From Alectoria sarmentosa (taxonomy: Eukaryota; Ascomycota; Lecanoromycetes; Lecanorales; Parmeliaceae), in NCBI GenBank assembly GCA_009733775.1, contig WOGZ01000291.1:1-41878 (forward strand): a DNA stretch of 41,878 nt. The letters run 5' to 3'. Every line of letters begins with the position of its first letter. Position 1 is the stretch's first letter. Made by a program: the position numbers and the translations under genes. Below the pieces are notes generated by a model, which saw only the letters and a program-made list of their open reading frames with translations, was not told the origin of the DNA and searched no databases. Positions 23,507 through 35,859 of the stretch are shown here, piece by piece.

Positions 23507-24950
23507 TGAGAATCTGATTTATCACATTAACAAAATTATAAATCATCAACGATTATACATTTTTTCAACGTTGATCAAGAAAATCTTGCATTTAACACAC
23601 GAAAATGATCATTTGAGATTTTAAAGATGTTACGAAATCATATCAACATTTTGATATATTCGAAAACTCTTTAATCAATTACGAGAATTTATTCGTTATT
23701 ATTCAAATTATTAAATTTTTCAAGTAAAATATTATTAATTTTATAAATCGCTTTCTTTAATAAAATCGCCTTTTATGTTATTTTACACGTTAATCTTTAA
23801 TTTTATTCTCGCATTATCGACTTTTGAGAAAAATGTTTATGATATAATTTTATTAATTATTAATAAATTTATTAAACGAGTCATCGATATTTCAAAAAAA
23901 TTTATTTGAAATATAATTTAATGAATTGAAGCATTAATCGATCGATTGAAATTACTCGATTGAAAAATTCTCAAAACGATCATTTTCGATAAAGATTGCA
24001 AATTTCTTTTTGAATTTTAATAAATTATTTTTCAACGTTTAAAAGTTTCGTTATTATATTTCATTATTTATTATTTTCAAATTAATAATAATGATAAAAG
24101 AATTAATCAAATTATAAAGATCGCAATACGCTTTTACATTCACACGCTAAATTTTTTTTTTATATAATCGAAGATTCTCTTTCATCTTTAAGCGCTTTTG
24201 AATAACTTTATATTCGCAATTATCGAAAAAACGTTTAACGAAATAACATATAAATTCATTTTGAATATTATTTTGAATTTACTCAATATTATCAACTCGT
24301 TAAAATTTTTAAATATTCGAATCTCGACGAAAAACGTTATTTTTTTTATTAATATCAACGTCAAATATTATTATGATAAACATTATCAATTAATGTTTTT
24401 AAAAATTAACGATTTAACTTTTTTACGCCTTTATAAAAATTATAATATTTCGACGAATTTTAAGATTATTAAAAAGCTATTATAACAATATATCAATTTT
24501 TTCAAAATTTTGAAAAGAGTCGATAAATTTATTTATCGTTTAAAAGTTTTTAAAAATTGATAAATACGTTCGATCTTCATTATACAATAATTAAAATTAA
24601 TTTCATTAAAAATAAATTCGTTCGATCGCTCAAGATCTGATTATTCTTTTTCAATTTTTATAAAAAAAAATATCGAACTTTTCAAATCGTATAAAATTAA
24701 TCGTATTTTTAATAAAAAAGTTATATAAAAAGAATGCGAAACAATTACGAAATATTTAATCAAATAAAAAAGATATGACTCTAAATATGATAAATAATAT
24801 AATGTTAAAATATTAAAAAATGCTGAGAATCTAATCAAGAAATATGAAAACGAATTATTACGTATTTATGCTTTTCAAATAACATCGAAATAAACGTCGA
24901 TTTTTAAATAACAAAAAAAAACTTCTCAATCTCGACAAAAAAGATAAAGA

Positions 24951-25050
24951 ATTTTTCGATAATCGCTTTTAAAAAAGCAAAAAATTTCTCGATAATCATT
25001 TTTAATAAAATAAGAAATTTCTCGATAATCGATTTTAAAAATATTAATTT
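24951..25050. repeat. Three 33-bp units after the element 2 chromodomain
   Basis: ATTTTTCGATAATCGCTTTT and its variants start at 24951, 24984 and 25017. It lies in the 3' part between the pol end (about 24.86 kb) and the right LTR. No reading frame is favoured. The remainder of 25.05-25.27 kb holds nothing recognisable. Confidence 0.8.
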
Positions 25051-25271
25051 AAATTTTTGCGAGTTCGATTACGTTATAAAGAAATCGAAAAATTGTCAAT
25101 AATAATTTTTAAAATGAAAATTCATAATTTTGTTTGAGAATTGATAATCTTTATTAAAATTTCTATTTAAATGTTGATTATATATTTATAAAATATTTTA
25201 CGAATTGCTTTGCTTGACTTTGAGTATTTTATAATAAAATCGCTATGCTTTTCTTTTCATCGACGATATAT

Positions 25272-25483
25272 TATCACGACAAACATATAAAATATCAAAT
25301 AAATAATTTAACAAAGTATATAATTTAACGAGGTATTTATTTTATCATTAAAATTTGTTTATTAAAAAAGTATTTTAATAAGATTTTTAACTTAACATTA
25401 TAAATAACTAAATTTCTATAAAAGAATTAAGCTTTATATATCACATAATGCATATATGCTTTTATTATAAAACTATTATAATA
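25272..25483 (+). repeat. Element 2 right LTR
   Basis: Partner of 17808-18020. Starts TATCACGACAAAC and ends TTATAATA. It is more mutated than the left copy; for example both terminal dinucleotides are lost by G-to-A and C-to-T. Confidence 0.92.
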
Positions 25484-25488
25484 ATAAC
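25484..25488. repeat. Target-site duplication ATAAC, right side of element 2
   Basis: Identical to 17803-17807. Confidence 0.8.
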
Positions 25489-25915
25489 TCAATCTTTTAA
25501 TTAAGTTTAATATAATTTAATAAAAAAATTAAGTGAAAAGAAACGAAAACGTGTTTTTTATTATTTTTTTATAATTGAAAAAAATAATAACATAATAAAT
25601 TTAAAAGAATTCTTCGTAAAGCGATTTATGATTAATCGAAAAATTTAATCGATGAGATTATTTAATTAATGTTCGAAAACAAGAAAATTTTATAATTATT
25701 AAACTTGAATAATAACGTCACGTAAAATTAACGAGATAATTAAATTATCAAATTAATTAATAGCGAAAAAAACTTTTTAAGAAAATTCTTAAAATATAAA
25801 ATTGTGATATTGTCGAAAGACGATTGATGTTATCGAATTAATGCGTATTAAAGCTGGTGCTAAAAAGCTAATGCTTTAATAAACAAAATCGATATTATTA
25901 TTATTTGTTACAAAC
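25489..25915 (-). other. Element A leader and start of gag (5' segment)
   Basis: This is what is left of element A between its 5' LTR (25916-26090) and the element 2 insertion. Joining 25489 to 17807 through one copy of ATAAC keeps a minus-strand frame into VIDRALF, so gag probably starts in this piece. No start codon or primer-binding site can be chosen. Confidence 0.5.
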
Positions 25916-26090
25916 GTAACAATGAAACGTTTATAATCATTAATTGTGTGTAAAATAAATAATTGTTTTTAATAAATTTAATTATATATAATCTTGTCAA
26001 GAAATTATAAGCTTAATAAAATATTTATTTAATAATCGTAATTATTAAACGAGATAAATATCTCGATAAAACAAATGCTTACTTATAATA
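25916..26090 (-). repeat. Element A LTR, right copy (5' LTR)
   Basis: Partner of 812-994. Plus-strand start is TGTTACAAACGTAACAATGA and end is ACTTATAATA. It retains TGTTA at the edge that is the 3' end on the coding strand. Confidence 0.85.
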
Positions 26091-26095
26091 TAAAA
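26091..26095. repeat. Target-site duplication TAAAA, right side of element A
   Basis: Partner of 807-811. Confidence 0.7.
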
Positions 26096-27600
26096 ATAAA
26101 AAATAAATTCGTTTTCGTAATTTAAAAGAATACATTTCTCGCTTTTATTTATAAGTTTTTTTTAAATTCGTTTTAAAATATAAACGATGAAATTAATAAT
26201 TTATAAATAAAAAAGAGTAAATTTGCGATAATAAAAGATTTCGAAAAATGTAATAATAATTTCGATGTGAAAAAAACGTATCGTCAAATAATTAATTATA
26301 ATTATTATTTTAAATTGAAAATTTGTTAAAATTGAAATTTAATAAAATTGAATAAATTTTATTTATCAAAATTTAATTAAATCGCTTAGCGATTTCATTT
26401 ATTTCGAAATTATTTACGATAATAAGTTTTTTATTTAATGTTCGCTTAAATGAGATATTTCAATTTTTTATTATTAATATATTCGGTTTTATTATTAATA
26501 TAAATGCGATAAATTCGATAATCACGAAACTTTAAATAAGTTTTAAAACGTAAAAATATAATAAAGATTTTATTTTTGTGATAAATATAATAAATCTTAA
26601 AATAATAAATGAAATTATCTTTAAACGTTATAAAGTATTTATAATTATTGAATTTAATAACAATTGAAAACTTAATAAAACTATTATAAATAAATTCGTT
26701 TAATAAAATATCGAACATTATAAACGAATTATAAAAAATAATCTTTTAATAATTTATTATATAACATTTATAAATATATTTCTCGACGATGTTTTTGAAA
26801 AAATTTATATTTATAATAATATTAAAAAGCTTATTAAGATTTTATTAATTTAAATAATTTATGTAAATATATTATAATTAATAAATCGAATTTTAAAAAA
26901 TATTATAAACGATTAAAACATTATTGTCTTTCTAAAGATTTTTTAAAAAAAAATCGTGATTTCGCGTATCGATTAATGTGATATTATTTTAAATTAAAAC
27001 ATAATCTTTTTTATAAAAAGCGATTTTAATATCGACATTTAAAAACTTTTTAATCGATAAAAGATTGACATTTATATCGAACATATGCAAGATATTAAAA
27101 ATCGTTAAAATAACGCGTTTATTATTAACATTATAATTAAGATTAATAATATCCTAAATAAATCAAACTTTAACGTTTTTAATGTCTTTAATAAATTGAA
27201 ATTAAATTTTATTATAAATAATGAATATTAAATAATAAATAAAAAAATAGCGAGTGTAATTAAAGTTTATTATAATTCGAATATCGAGATTCATAAATTC
27301 AACGAATAATAAACTTTTATTTAAATAATTACACTTATAATATTAAAATTATTCGAAATAAAATTCGAATAACTTTAATCGTTTAATTCGTTAAGAATAT
27401 TATATAAGCATAAAAATAATCGTTCTTTTTTAAAATATACGTTATATTAATGTTGAAATAATTTTTTTTTTTTGAAGCGAAGACGTTAAATAGCGCTTTT
27501 TCGATGCGTTTGCGTTTAACATTTAAAACATATTTAATACCCGTATAAATAACATCGACTTGCGCCTTTTTTTTATTTTTTATTTATTTATAAATTTCTC
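26096..27600 (-). pseudogene. Ty1/copia pol: protease/pre-integrase and integrase
   Basis: On the minus strand, 27590-27400 reads a largely open frame (AQVDVIYTGIKYVLNVKRKR). At about 27130-27000 it reads FNILHMFDINVNLLSIKKFL, the copia pattern 'L-x-x-V-L-Y-V-P-x-L-x-x-N-L-L-S-V-x-x-L' downstream of the protease. At about 26860-26730 there is a GAG-pre-integrase zinc segment (NKLFNIIINI, KYIYKCYIIN). The integrase core is 26718-26446: FDILLNEF, YKYFITFKDNF, FKTYLKF and INNKTEYINNK, where 'D-N-G-x-E-Y' has become NNKTEY. Near 26410-26310 there is EINEIAKRFN (from the 'E-Q-N-G-I-A-E-R-x-N-R' motif) and KIYSILLNFN. The reading stops at the element A insertion and resumes at 806. This is the oldest layer on the left side. 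Confidence 0.82.
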
Positions 27601-30600
27601 AGACTTCAAATGAAAGAATTTGATTTAACATTTAATAAAAAAATGTTTAAATTTATGATTAGCGATTTTATAAAATATATAAGTTTCGCGATTAATAAAA
27701 TCAGAATCGTTGAAGTCGTTTTTCACGAATTATTTATTTTTATTATTACGATAAATGAGTATAACGATATTACTTTTTTTAATTACGAATATATAACACT
27801 CTTCGTTTATTACGTTATAAATAATTAAATCGAATTTAATTTTATTTAAATTATAAAATATATAAATGTAAATGTAAATTATTATAAAAATATTATAAAC
27901 TTCGTCGAATTTTATAAAAAAAAATTAAATGAAATAAAACTTTAATAATAATAATAAATCGTTTAAATTAACGATTTCGACGTTAATTTTACGAAAATTC
28001 TTTTTATATTAACGAACGTCTTTTTTGAAATTAATATTAATATTATGCAATTAACGTATAAGTTTAATATAAAGTTTAAAATTTATAAATTTATAATAAA
28101 TATCAATAATGTTTAACATAATTTGAGAATTCTCGTTATGCTTTTTAATAGATTAACGATTAATATAATTAAAACGTTAACGAACAATTACGTAAACTTT
28201 AAATTTAGTAATGTTAATAAAATTTTAAAAAAATAAAACATTAATTAATTGTTATTATCTTCGCTTTATTTAATATATTCGATAAGAAATTTTAAAACAA
28301 CAATAAAGATTAAAGAAAAGCTGTTTTTATTATTTATAAAAACATTTTTGATAATATCTTAAACGTTAAATAATTATCGATATTGAAAAAGATAAATAAA
28401 GAAATATAAAAGATTGATAATATTAATAAGAGTAATGAAAATAAAGATTCTTTTATTACAATTTTAAACGAATTAAAAATATCGTTTTGAAAAATGTTAT
28501 TTTAAAGAAATATCGAAATAAACGAATTTGATAATAATTTAAAAAACGATTCGAACGTTTTAAAGAGAATTAATAAATTAAATCGTTTGTTTTTAGCGCG
28601 TAAATTAAAGATTTCGATATCGTTTAAAACGTTAAATTATTTTTTATTGACTTTAAAGTCGCTATCGCACGACGATAATATAAAAAAAATGAAATAAATA
28701 TTTTATTAATCTTCGTCAAAGTCGTTTAAATTTTTATCGATATTAATTAATTATTATCGTTATATTTTAAGGTTTTGTAACAATAATGAAAAGTGTTTAT
28801 ACGAAAATTAATAATAAACTTAAATGATAATATTATAATAAAATGAAATTAATAATATAAAAAATTTGATTTTAAATTTGATAATAAAAGTTGAATTCGA
28901 TTGAAATTATATTAAATATAATTTTAAGCGTGTAATTTTTTTTAAAAAATTCGTATTCTTTTTATATTATTCAATTAAAGATTCGAATTTAAAATATTCG
29001 TTTCGACGATTATTATCGTAAAATTAAAATTAATTAAATTTCATAATTATAATAATAAAATGTTATTAATCACGAATAAAAAACTCGATAATAAGATTTT
29101 AATCTTTTTTTAAAGAGTTTTTGAGATTAAAACGTTAACTTTGATATATAAAGTTTATTATTTTTAATTTCAAATAAGTTTTTAAACGTTTAAGTAATAA
29201 TAAAATTACTTTTAAATTATTTTAAACGATAATTAAATTAATAATAATGTTAACATTTAATTATTTAATTTATTTCATTAATTCGATATATTATTAAAAA
29301 TATAAGTTATTAATTTAATAAAATGTTATAAAAATAAAAACGTATTTTTCTTTATTTAACGTGTTTTATATAAAAATGTTAATAATGTTATAAACATCTT
29401 ATTATAATTTAATCGCACGATCGTAAATTATATGCGAGCTCAATTAAAAGCGAATAATTTCGATTCGTCGAAAATTGAAAGACTTTTAATTTCCGAATTT
29501 TAGATTATAGTCACTTAGATTCAAAAATTATCTTATAAATAAAAATTGCTTATTTTAAAAAGATTAATTAAATAAAGATTTTTATAGTTAATTATTTTAT
29601 TACGATAAATATAAGATGTTTAAAAACAATTATAATTATAATAATAAATAAATAAATAATATTTATAACGATCGTCGAATAAGTTCGAGTTTATAATATA
29701 TAAAAATATAATGTAAAACATTTAATTATATTATTTTAAAAGTGTTATAAAGAAAAGTGCGATTTATATTATAAATATAAAGCGCTCGTTACGTGACTTA
29801 TCACGTAATTTAAATTTCGACATTAAGCGTTTATTTTAATAATATATTATTAATTATTATATCGTTATTAATTAATATAACTTTATCTTTTATCGTAATA
29901 AGAAAAAAAAATTCGCGCAAATTATTATAAAAACGTATAAAACATTTTATTAATTAATATTATTAATGTAAAAATTATTAATTAACGATTAATTCTTTTT
30001 TTTTAATTTTAAAAACGAAGATCGAGTAATAATTTAATAATATTAAAAATTTATTATTATTATACGTTATTATAAAAAGTTTATTATATTTATTACGATA
30101 AATACGAACTCGAATTAATTTAAAATCGTTGATAATCTCGCGAAAACTTAAGTTGTTATTAATTATTTTAATTTAATTACGCGTGTCTTTTAAACGAAAA
30201 AAAAAGACATTAATATAAAATCTTAAAAATTATTTCAAATGATATTTTATTATTATTTTATTATTAAATATTAAAAACGTAATTTTTCTTATATGCATAT
30301 TCTTTTATTTTTATATTAAAATAATTTTTTTTTAAAACGTTTTTATATTAATTATTATAATATCGAGCATTTATTTCGTTGAAACACTTATTTTATTTAG
30401 CGATTATGTTTATTAAGCAATTATTTTAATAAAAACATAATTTAACAAAATTATATATAATTAATTTTATAAAAAAAAATTATATATTGTTAATAAATAT
30501 ATATATTACTTTTACAATATAATAATATTTTTACGATATTAATTAATTATCGTAAAATTCAAATGTTATTTCGTTATTAATTTTCTTTTTATAAAAGTCT

Positions 30601-31300
30601 TTTATAAACGCTTTTATAAACGCTTTAAATCTTTTATTAACGCCTTTACATTGTTTATTTAAATAATTTATTTATTTTAATAAATCGTTTACTTTTTTAT
30701 TTTAAATTAATAAATTATGTTATCGAATTTTAAATTAATAAGACTTATATTACTATTAATCGAAAAACAATTATTTTAATCTTTTAAATTGACGATTTTA
30801 TTAATATAATTCATTTTATTTTAAATTATTAAAGTTTAATATAAAGAACTTAATTCGTTATTTTATGATTTATATTTTTTAATTTTTATAACTCTTTAAA
30901 TCTTAAATTACGTTTTGAAATAATAAAATAAAATTTAATTTTAACTCGTTAAAATTCGAATTAATAACATCGTGATTATTAAATAAAATTATTAATAAGT
31001 CTTTTTTTATAAAATTATTAAGTTTTTCGACGATTTTATTAAATAAATAATTAAGTTATTAAAGTTTTCGTTAATAAACATTATTTCGTTTAATTTATTT
31101 ATTCGACGAAGGCAAAAGCAAAAATAAAGATAATTATTAAATATTATTTCGATAAATTTATTATATCGCTTTATTAATATATTTAAATTTTTATAAAAAT
31201 TACGATTTACGATAATATTATATCTTCGTCGAATTTAAATTCGAATTTTAATTCGAATCTTAATTATCAACAATTGTAATAAAACATTAATGTTATTATA
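27601..31300 (-). other. Eroded region, probably upstream part of the copia element, otherwise unresolved
   Basis: The plus-strand open frame at 27610-27828 is opposed by a minus reading (NEECYIFVIKK, then KFFHLKSEKFINK) that leads into the copia frame at 27590, so the minus strand is probably the coding one, near the gag end. From about 28.0 to 31.3 kb I found no domain on either strand. A fairly open plus frame at about 28.53-28.70 kb (INKLNRLFLARKLK) has no recognisable family. Short 12-16 bp repeats of CTTTTATAAACG occur at 30595-30630. An LTR for the copia element is expected here but was not found. Confidence 0.35.
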
Positions 31301-32600
31301 TAAAAAATTGTTATTTAAGCATTATAACATTTTTAAATATTAATCGATTTAACAAATTCGTTAAAAGATTTAAATTTATAAAAGTTAACTTAAAAATTAA
31401 ACATTTCGACGTTATTAAGTTGTTAAAATTTATTAAACTTTAATTATTTCGATTTTTATTTAAATAAATTTTATAATGAAAATGAAATCGTTACGATAAA
31501 TAAAAACATTTATTTTTATAACGTTATTCTTTTCATCGAACGTTTATAAAATATCGTTATTATATAAAAATTTTAATAATTAAAAATAATTTTAATGTTA
31601 TATTTTAAGAAATATAACATTATTATAATATATTATAATATTATTTAATTTAAAAAAGTTTAATTTAAAAGTTAATAATAATGTTAAAAAATAATATAAA
31701 ATATTATTAAAGCGATTTTAGAAATTTATAAAGATAATTTTCATTTAATTTATTATAAAAAATTGTATTTTAATAAATACTCGCAATTAAAAAAAGTTAT
31801 TTAAATATATAAATTATCGTTTATTATATCAAATTTATTAACATAAATAATATCGAAAATTAATTAATATTCGTTTATTAAAACATTATTATCGAGTTAC
31901 GTATTTTCGTAAATTAATTTTTCGTTACAATATTAATTTCTTTATTCATTTAAATGTTTGAATTAAAAAAGAATATTTGATTTAAATTGTTTCGTTTAAG
32001 ATTTCGAGATTTATTTTAATAATATATTATCGAAAACTTTTAACAAAATTTAAAGCAAGGTTAACAAAATATTAATCGTTAAATTTAATAATAAAATTAC
32101 GAAAATTAATCGTTCAATTTAAATTTCTTTTATTTACGATAATTTTTTAATTAATAATATAAATTTTACGATAGAAAACAAAATGTTTATAATAATTAAT
32201 AATATTATTATTAATTAAATTAACAATATGCTTTATAAAGCAATTCTCTTATTTAAATATCTCGATTTCAAATCATCGATTTTTTAAATATCTTCGCTTT
32301 AACGTTATCGAATTTTAAATAATTAAATTTTCTTTTTTAAAATGAAAGGTTTTTAAAATAAAACGATCGCGATTATCGAGATAATAAATAATTATAATAG
32401 TTATAAAATATTTATTATAATTAAATCGTTATTTATTAAACAAATTATAAAAGTTAAATTATTTATAATTAAATTAATTATAATAATGAAAATTAATTTA
32501 ATAATTAAATTTAAATTACAAAAAATAAAAGATTTATTAAGCGAAATTCATTAAACAAAATCTTAATAATAATTATAAAAAAATAAATTTTATAATAAAT
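31300..32600 (+). pseudogene. Element C gag remnant (Ty3/gypsy)
   Basis: From about 31846 to 31990 the frame reads LIFVY, stop, NIIIELRIFVN, stop, FFVTILISLFI, stop, MFELKKNI, stop, FKL. It aligns residue by residue with the element 2 gag end at 19210-19350, and the DNA shares AATTAAAAAAGAATATTTGA. Stops again fall at the Trp and Gln positions. Upstream boundaries and the 5' LTR were not found. This marks a third plus-strand gypsy element of the same clade. Confidence 0.65.
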
Positions 32601-32619
32601 TCTATATTAATTTCGTTAA

Positions 32620-35535
32620 TATTTATATTGTTTATCGCAATTACGTTACGTTTTTCAATTCGAAATCGAAATTTTATAAACATTTAAAAGAAAATTGTTT
32701 ATAAAAGTTTATCGCAATTAAATAATCGACATTATTAAACTTTAATTTTTTTTACGATTTTCATTTATTAAAATGAAGTTTTTTATTATTAAAAATTTAT
32801 TTTATCGAAATTATCGAATTTAACGTTATTAATATATTCAATTTAAATATAAAAATTATTTTTCGAAAATGAAATTATGTTTGCATTTTTATATAATTAC
32901 GAAATAATATCATCGACGAGAAAACTTATATAAATATAAATTATAAAGTTACTATAATAAGTAAATTATAATTATTAATAATGTTATCTTTCGTGAATAT
33001 TCGAAAAATAACATTATCTCTTCGTGTTAAAAATTTAAAATCGATAATATACGATACGAAATAAATATATTTTAATTTTAATATATATTTTTATCGTCAA
33101 AAAGATGACATTAAGAATTTTTGTCGCATTTATAAAAAAACTTATTTTATTAATAATTTGAAAACTTATATATTATTAAATAATAACATTATAAGTTTTG
33201 AAAAAAAAAATGTTAAATGTCGCGTAAAACGAGGTTTATATAAGTAATTACGAAATTATTATTATTATAATAAATCGATAACGAGATTTTTATCAAAAAA
33301 GAGTTATTTATATTAAAAAGATTTTAATTATAATTTCTTATATTAATATTATAATATTAATTAATATTTTAAAAACATTATTTGAAAAAAACTTCATTTT
33401 CGAGTTTATAATATAACGAAATTTGATAATATATATTTATTTAATAAATTTATATATCGTTAACGTGTTAATTAAAAATGAGATCGATTATATTATATAA
33501 ATTTTTAAAAGATTTCGTTTAAATATATTATACGAAATTGATTATAAAAATTAATTTTTTATTAAAGTTTCGTTAAATAAAAATTTATTCAAGTCTTTCG
33601 CAAGCATTAATTGAATTAAGAAAATAATTATTTTTACTATAATAACATTAATAAGTTTAATTGAAAATTTATTAATTTTTGTTTAAAATATCGTCGTTAA
33701 TTAAGTAAATATCATTAAAGAAATTAAATTATTAAATAAAATTATAATTTATAATGATAATTAAAATATAGATTTTTTTTCGAATTTGATAAATGAGTTT
33801 TTTATTTTATAATAAAATGAAAAATTTATTAAAATATTCGAAGAAAATTAAATAAAGTTATCGTTATTTAATAATTAATAATTTAAATTATCAAAAACGA
33901 ATCGTGTTAAAGTTTATTTATTAAATATTAAAAATAAAATTATTATCGACGAAACATTTAACGATTTATAACGATAAAAAAATTTAAATATATTTTTAAA
34001 TTTACGTTATTTAATTACTTTATATTTATTATATAATTTTTTTATTTAACGATAAAAGCGAAAATAAGATTATAATCGATATTAAAAAATTTAACGATTT
34101 AATCGTATTTGACGTATATTTTATATTATTATAATTAAATATTATAACGAAGCTAATAAAATGCACTCATTTGTTTATATTTAATATTATATTTTTTTAT
34201 TTATTAATAATTAATATATCACGATCATCGTTATATATTTATTAAAAAAATTTATTTTAAATAAATAATAAACTTTCAACGTATTAATTATAAAATGTAT
34301 AAATTTTATAATATACGTATAACGATAAATCGATAAAATTTTATACTTTATAAAAAAGTTCGCTTAAATTTATATCGACGACATTATTATTAATTTTTAA
34401 AAATCTTTTAAAATATATCGCAGATTTATAAAAGTTATTTTTATTATTAATAAAGTATAATATTATTATAATATTAATAAAAACACTTCTTAATTATTTG
34501 AATATTAATTTATTAAATTATAAAATTAATTTATTCGATATAATTATAATAGAAAACAAATTTAAAACAATTAATAAAATTATATATTTTATTATTTTTA
34601 ACGATTTAAAGCATTATTTTAATTTAATAAATTATTTATAAAGTTTCGTTCACTTTTATATATAATTCGTTTATTCATTATAAATTTTAAAAACGTTTTT
34701 ATTTAAAAAATCATTTAATAAAGATAATTTATATTATATTTATTTATTAAAACTTCGTTTATAAAATCTTTTTTATTAAAAAAAGAGAGTTTCAATAATT
34801 ATAAAAAGTTTGAAATAAAGTTTTATTATTTATACACTTTAACGATAATAAGATTTTATAAATAAATTTTAACGCTTCGCGAAAATGAAACTTCGACGTA
34901 TAAATTTCTTATATTAAAAAAAATTATGTAACGAAAGATAAAGACAAATTATTATTAAAAAATTATTATAATATCAATCATATTTATTTTTTAAAAATGT
35001 TAACAATCGTTAAAAATTAATTAATTAATTGAAATTAATATATTAAACTTCGTTTAAACTATTGAAGAAATTCGATATTTAATGAAATCGTTTAAATATT
35101 TTATCGTTATTCAAATAAATTATTTGATTATCTTAAATATTATAAAATATTTTCGATTCTATTTATTATTTTTATAATAAATATAAACGTTTATATAATA
35201 TAAATTTTATAATATTTTCAATAAGTTTGTTTTAATATAAAATATAAATTTAATAAAAAGAATATCGTTTTTAATGCATTATTACGTCTCGTTAATAACA
35301 AATTAATGTTATTTAAAAATTATTCGAAATTCGACGTTTTATACGCTTATATTACGCAAATATTAAAACATAATAACGTTTATATTTATTTTATTATCAT
35401 AATATAAATGAACGAAATCTTTCGTAAAAAACTTATATTTAATTATAACATCGATTATTATTAAATAAAAATCGTCGAAATTATCGATGTTAATATTAAA
35501 TTTATAATTAATAATAACGACGAAAACGTCGAATT
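32620..35535 (+). pseudogene. Element C pol: zinc-finger-like motif, RT, RNase H, tether
   Basis: The C2H2-like motif at 32633-32700 reads YRNY, FFNSKSKFYKHLKENC. The two first Cys are Tyr (TGT/TGC to TAT/TAC), and the SKxKxYKHL core matches element 2. RT has an intact YIDD at 34371-34382. At about 34.47-34.75 kb the frame reads KTLLNYLNINLLNYKI, INKIIYF, LKHYFNLINYL and SFVHFY, which is the RT connection region. RNase H is inferred at 34.8-35.2 kb, and the tether reads FNIKYKFNKKNIVFNALLRL at about 35.24-35.30 kb. The frame stays nearly open to 35535, where the compact copia-like element begins. I could not find the integrase of C on the far side. Confidence 0.75.
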
Positions 35536-35683
35536 TAATAAAATAATTTTCAGTCTTTTTTAAATCGTTACTTTATTAATTATATAATTTAATATTATAT
35601 ATAAAAATGACTTTAAAAAAGCTTTAAGAGAATAATTAATTTATTTTTTATATTACATTTCATTTCATTATTATATTTTAACA
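35536..35683 (+). repeat. Left terminal repeat of the compact element
   Basis: Shares TTTATTAATTATATAATTTA, ATATTATATATAAAA and AATAATTAATTTATTTTTTA with 36816-36963. Differences are mostly transitions. Confidence 0.8.
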
Positions 35684-35859
35684 AATTATGTAATTGATTT
35701 TTAACGCTTTATAACGCTATTATATACATTATTATTATATTATATATATTTAATAAGTTCTAATTTAACATATTATTATAACCCTCGCAAATTTTAAAGT
35801 CTTTTATAAATTATTTATTCGTTAACTAATTTATAATAATTATTTTTTATAACTTATTA

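Larger units (their letters stand above)
20060..24860 (+). pseudogene. Element 2 pol: zinc-finger-like motif, RT, RNase H, integrase, chromodomain
   Basis: C2H2-like motif at 20071-20130 (CDES, FFFKSKLYKHL, YEEC). RT: RQIDKNF near 22085, then intact YVDD at 22133-22144, IEHLFYFHQLFILLIKFNV and NSKK. Tether near 23.02-23.06 kb (KKHIISNTLSRL). Integrase zinc domain near 23.52-23.70 kb (KKILHLTHENDH, RCYEI). Core: FNFILAL (Asp to Asn), IIFDKDCKF (second Asp kept), and the Glu region altered (NNNDKRIN). Integrase end at 24198-24485 (NEITYKFILN, YYDKHYQLMFLKINDL, LRLYKNYNI), then YRLKV. Chromodomain at about 24.68-24.86 kb (KSYKINRIFNKKV, TKYLIK, stop for Trp, YNVKILKNAENLI). This is the standard chromovirus gag-pol layout, and element 1 is its closest relative here. 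Open frames on the minus strand at 20190, 23204 and 24641 are shadows. Confidence 0.88.
17808..25483 (+). mobile_element. Element 2: 7.7-kb Ty3/gypsy chromovirus inserted in element A gag
   Basis: Bounded by LTRs 17808-18020 and 25272-25483 and a perfect ATAAC duplication. Plus-strand order: gag (recognised near 19.2-19.35 kb), zinc-finger-like motif (20071-20130), repeat module (20182-20510), RT with an intact YVDD (22133-22144), RNase H, tether, repeat-bearing linker, integrase, C-terminal tail and chromodomain (to about 24.86 kb), and a 3' region with a small tandem array. Stops and substitutions disable it, but it is better preserved than elements A and 1 and the right-hand elements, consistent with a recent layer. 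Confidence 0.9.
812..26090 (-). mobile_element. Element A: Ty3/gypsy chromovirus-like retrotransposon, split by two insertions
   Basis: The element is bounded by direct repeats 812-994 and 25916-26090 and by TAAAA duplications. Its coding strand is minus: the leader is at 25915-25489, gag at 17807 to about 16.9 kb, more gag-pol to 15280, then RT, RNase H, integrase and C-terminal tail from about 4.9 kb to 1.3 kb. Elements 1 and 2 interrupt it. Without them the element is about 7.3 kb, a normal gypsy size. It lies inside a minus-strand copia element. It is dead: RT reads YINN instead of YIDD, and stops are scattered throughout. The order gag-RT-RNase H-integrase is diagnostic of Ty3/gypsy rather than copia. 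Confidence 0.85.

Noticed and set aside
27610..27828. 72-codon plus-strand open frame, first considered a gypsy protease
   Set aside because: The minus strand leads in order into the copia pre-integrase and integrase; no protease motif on plus.
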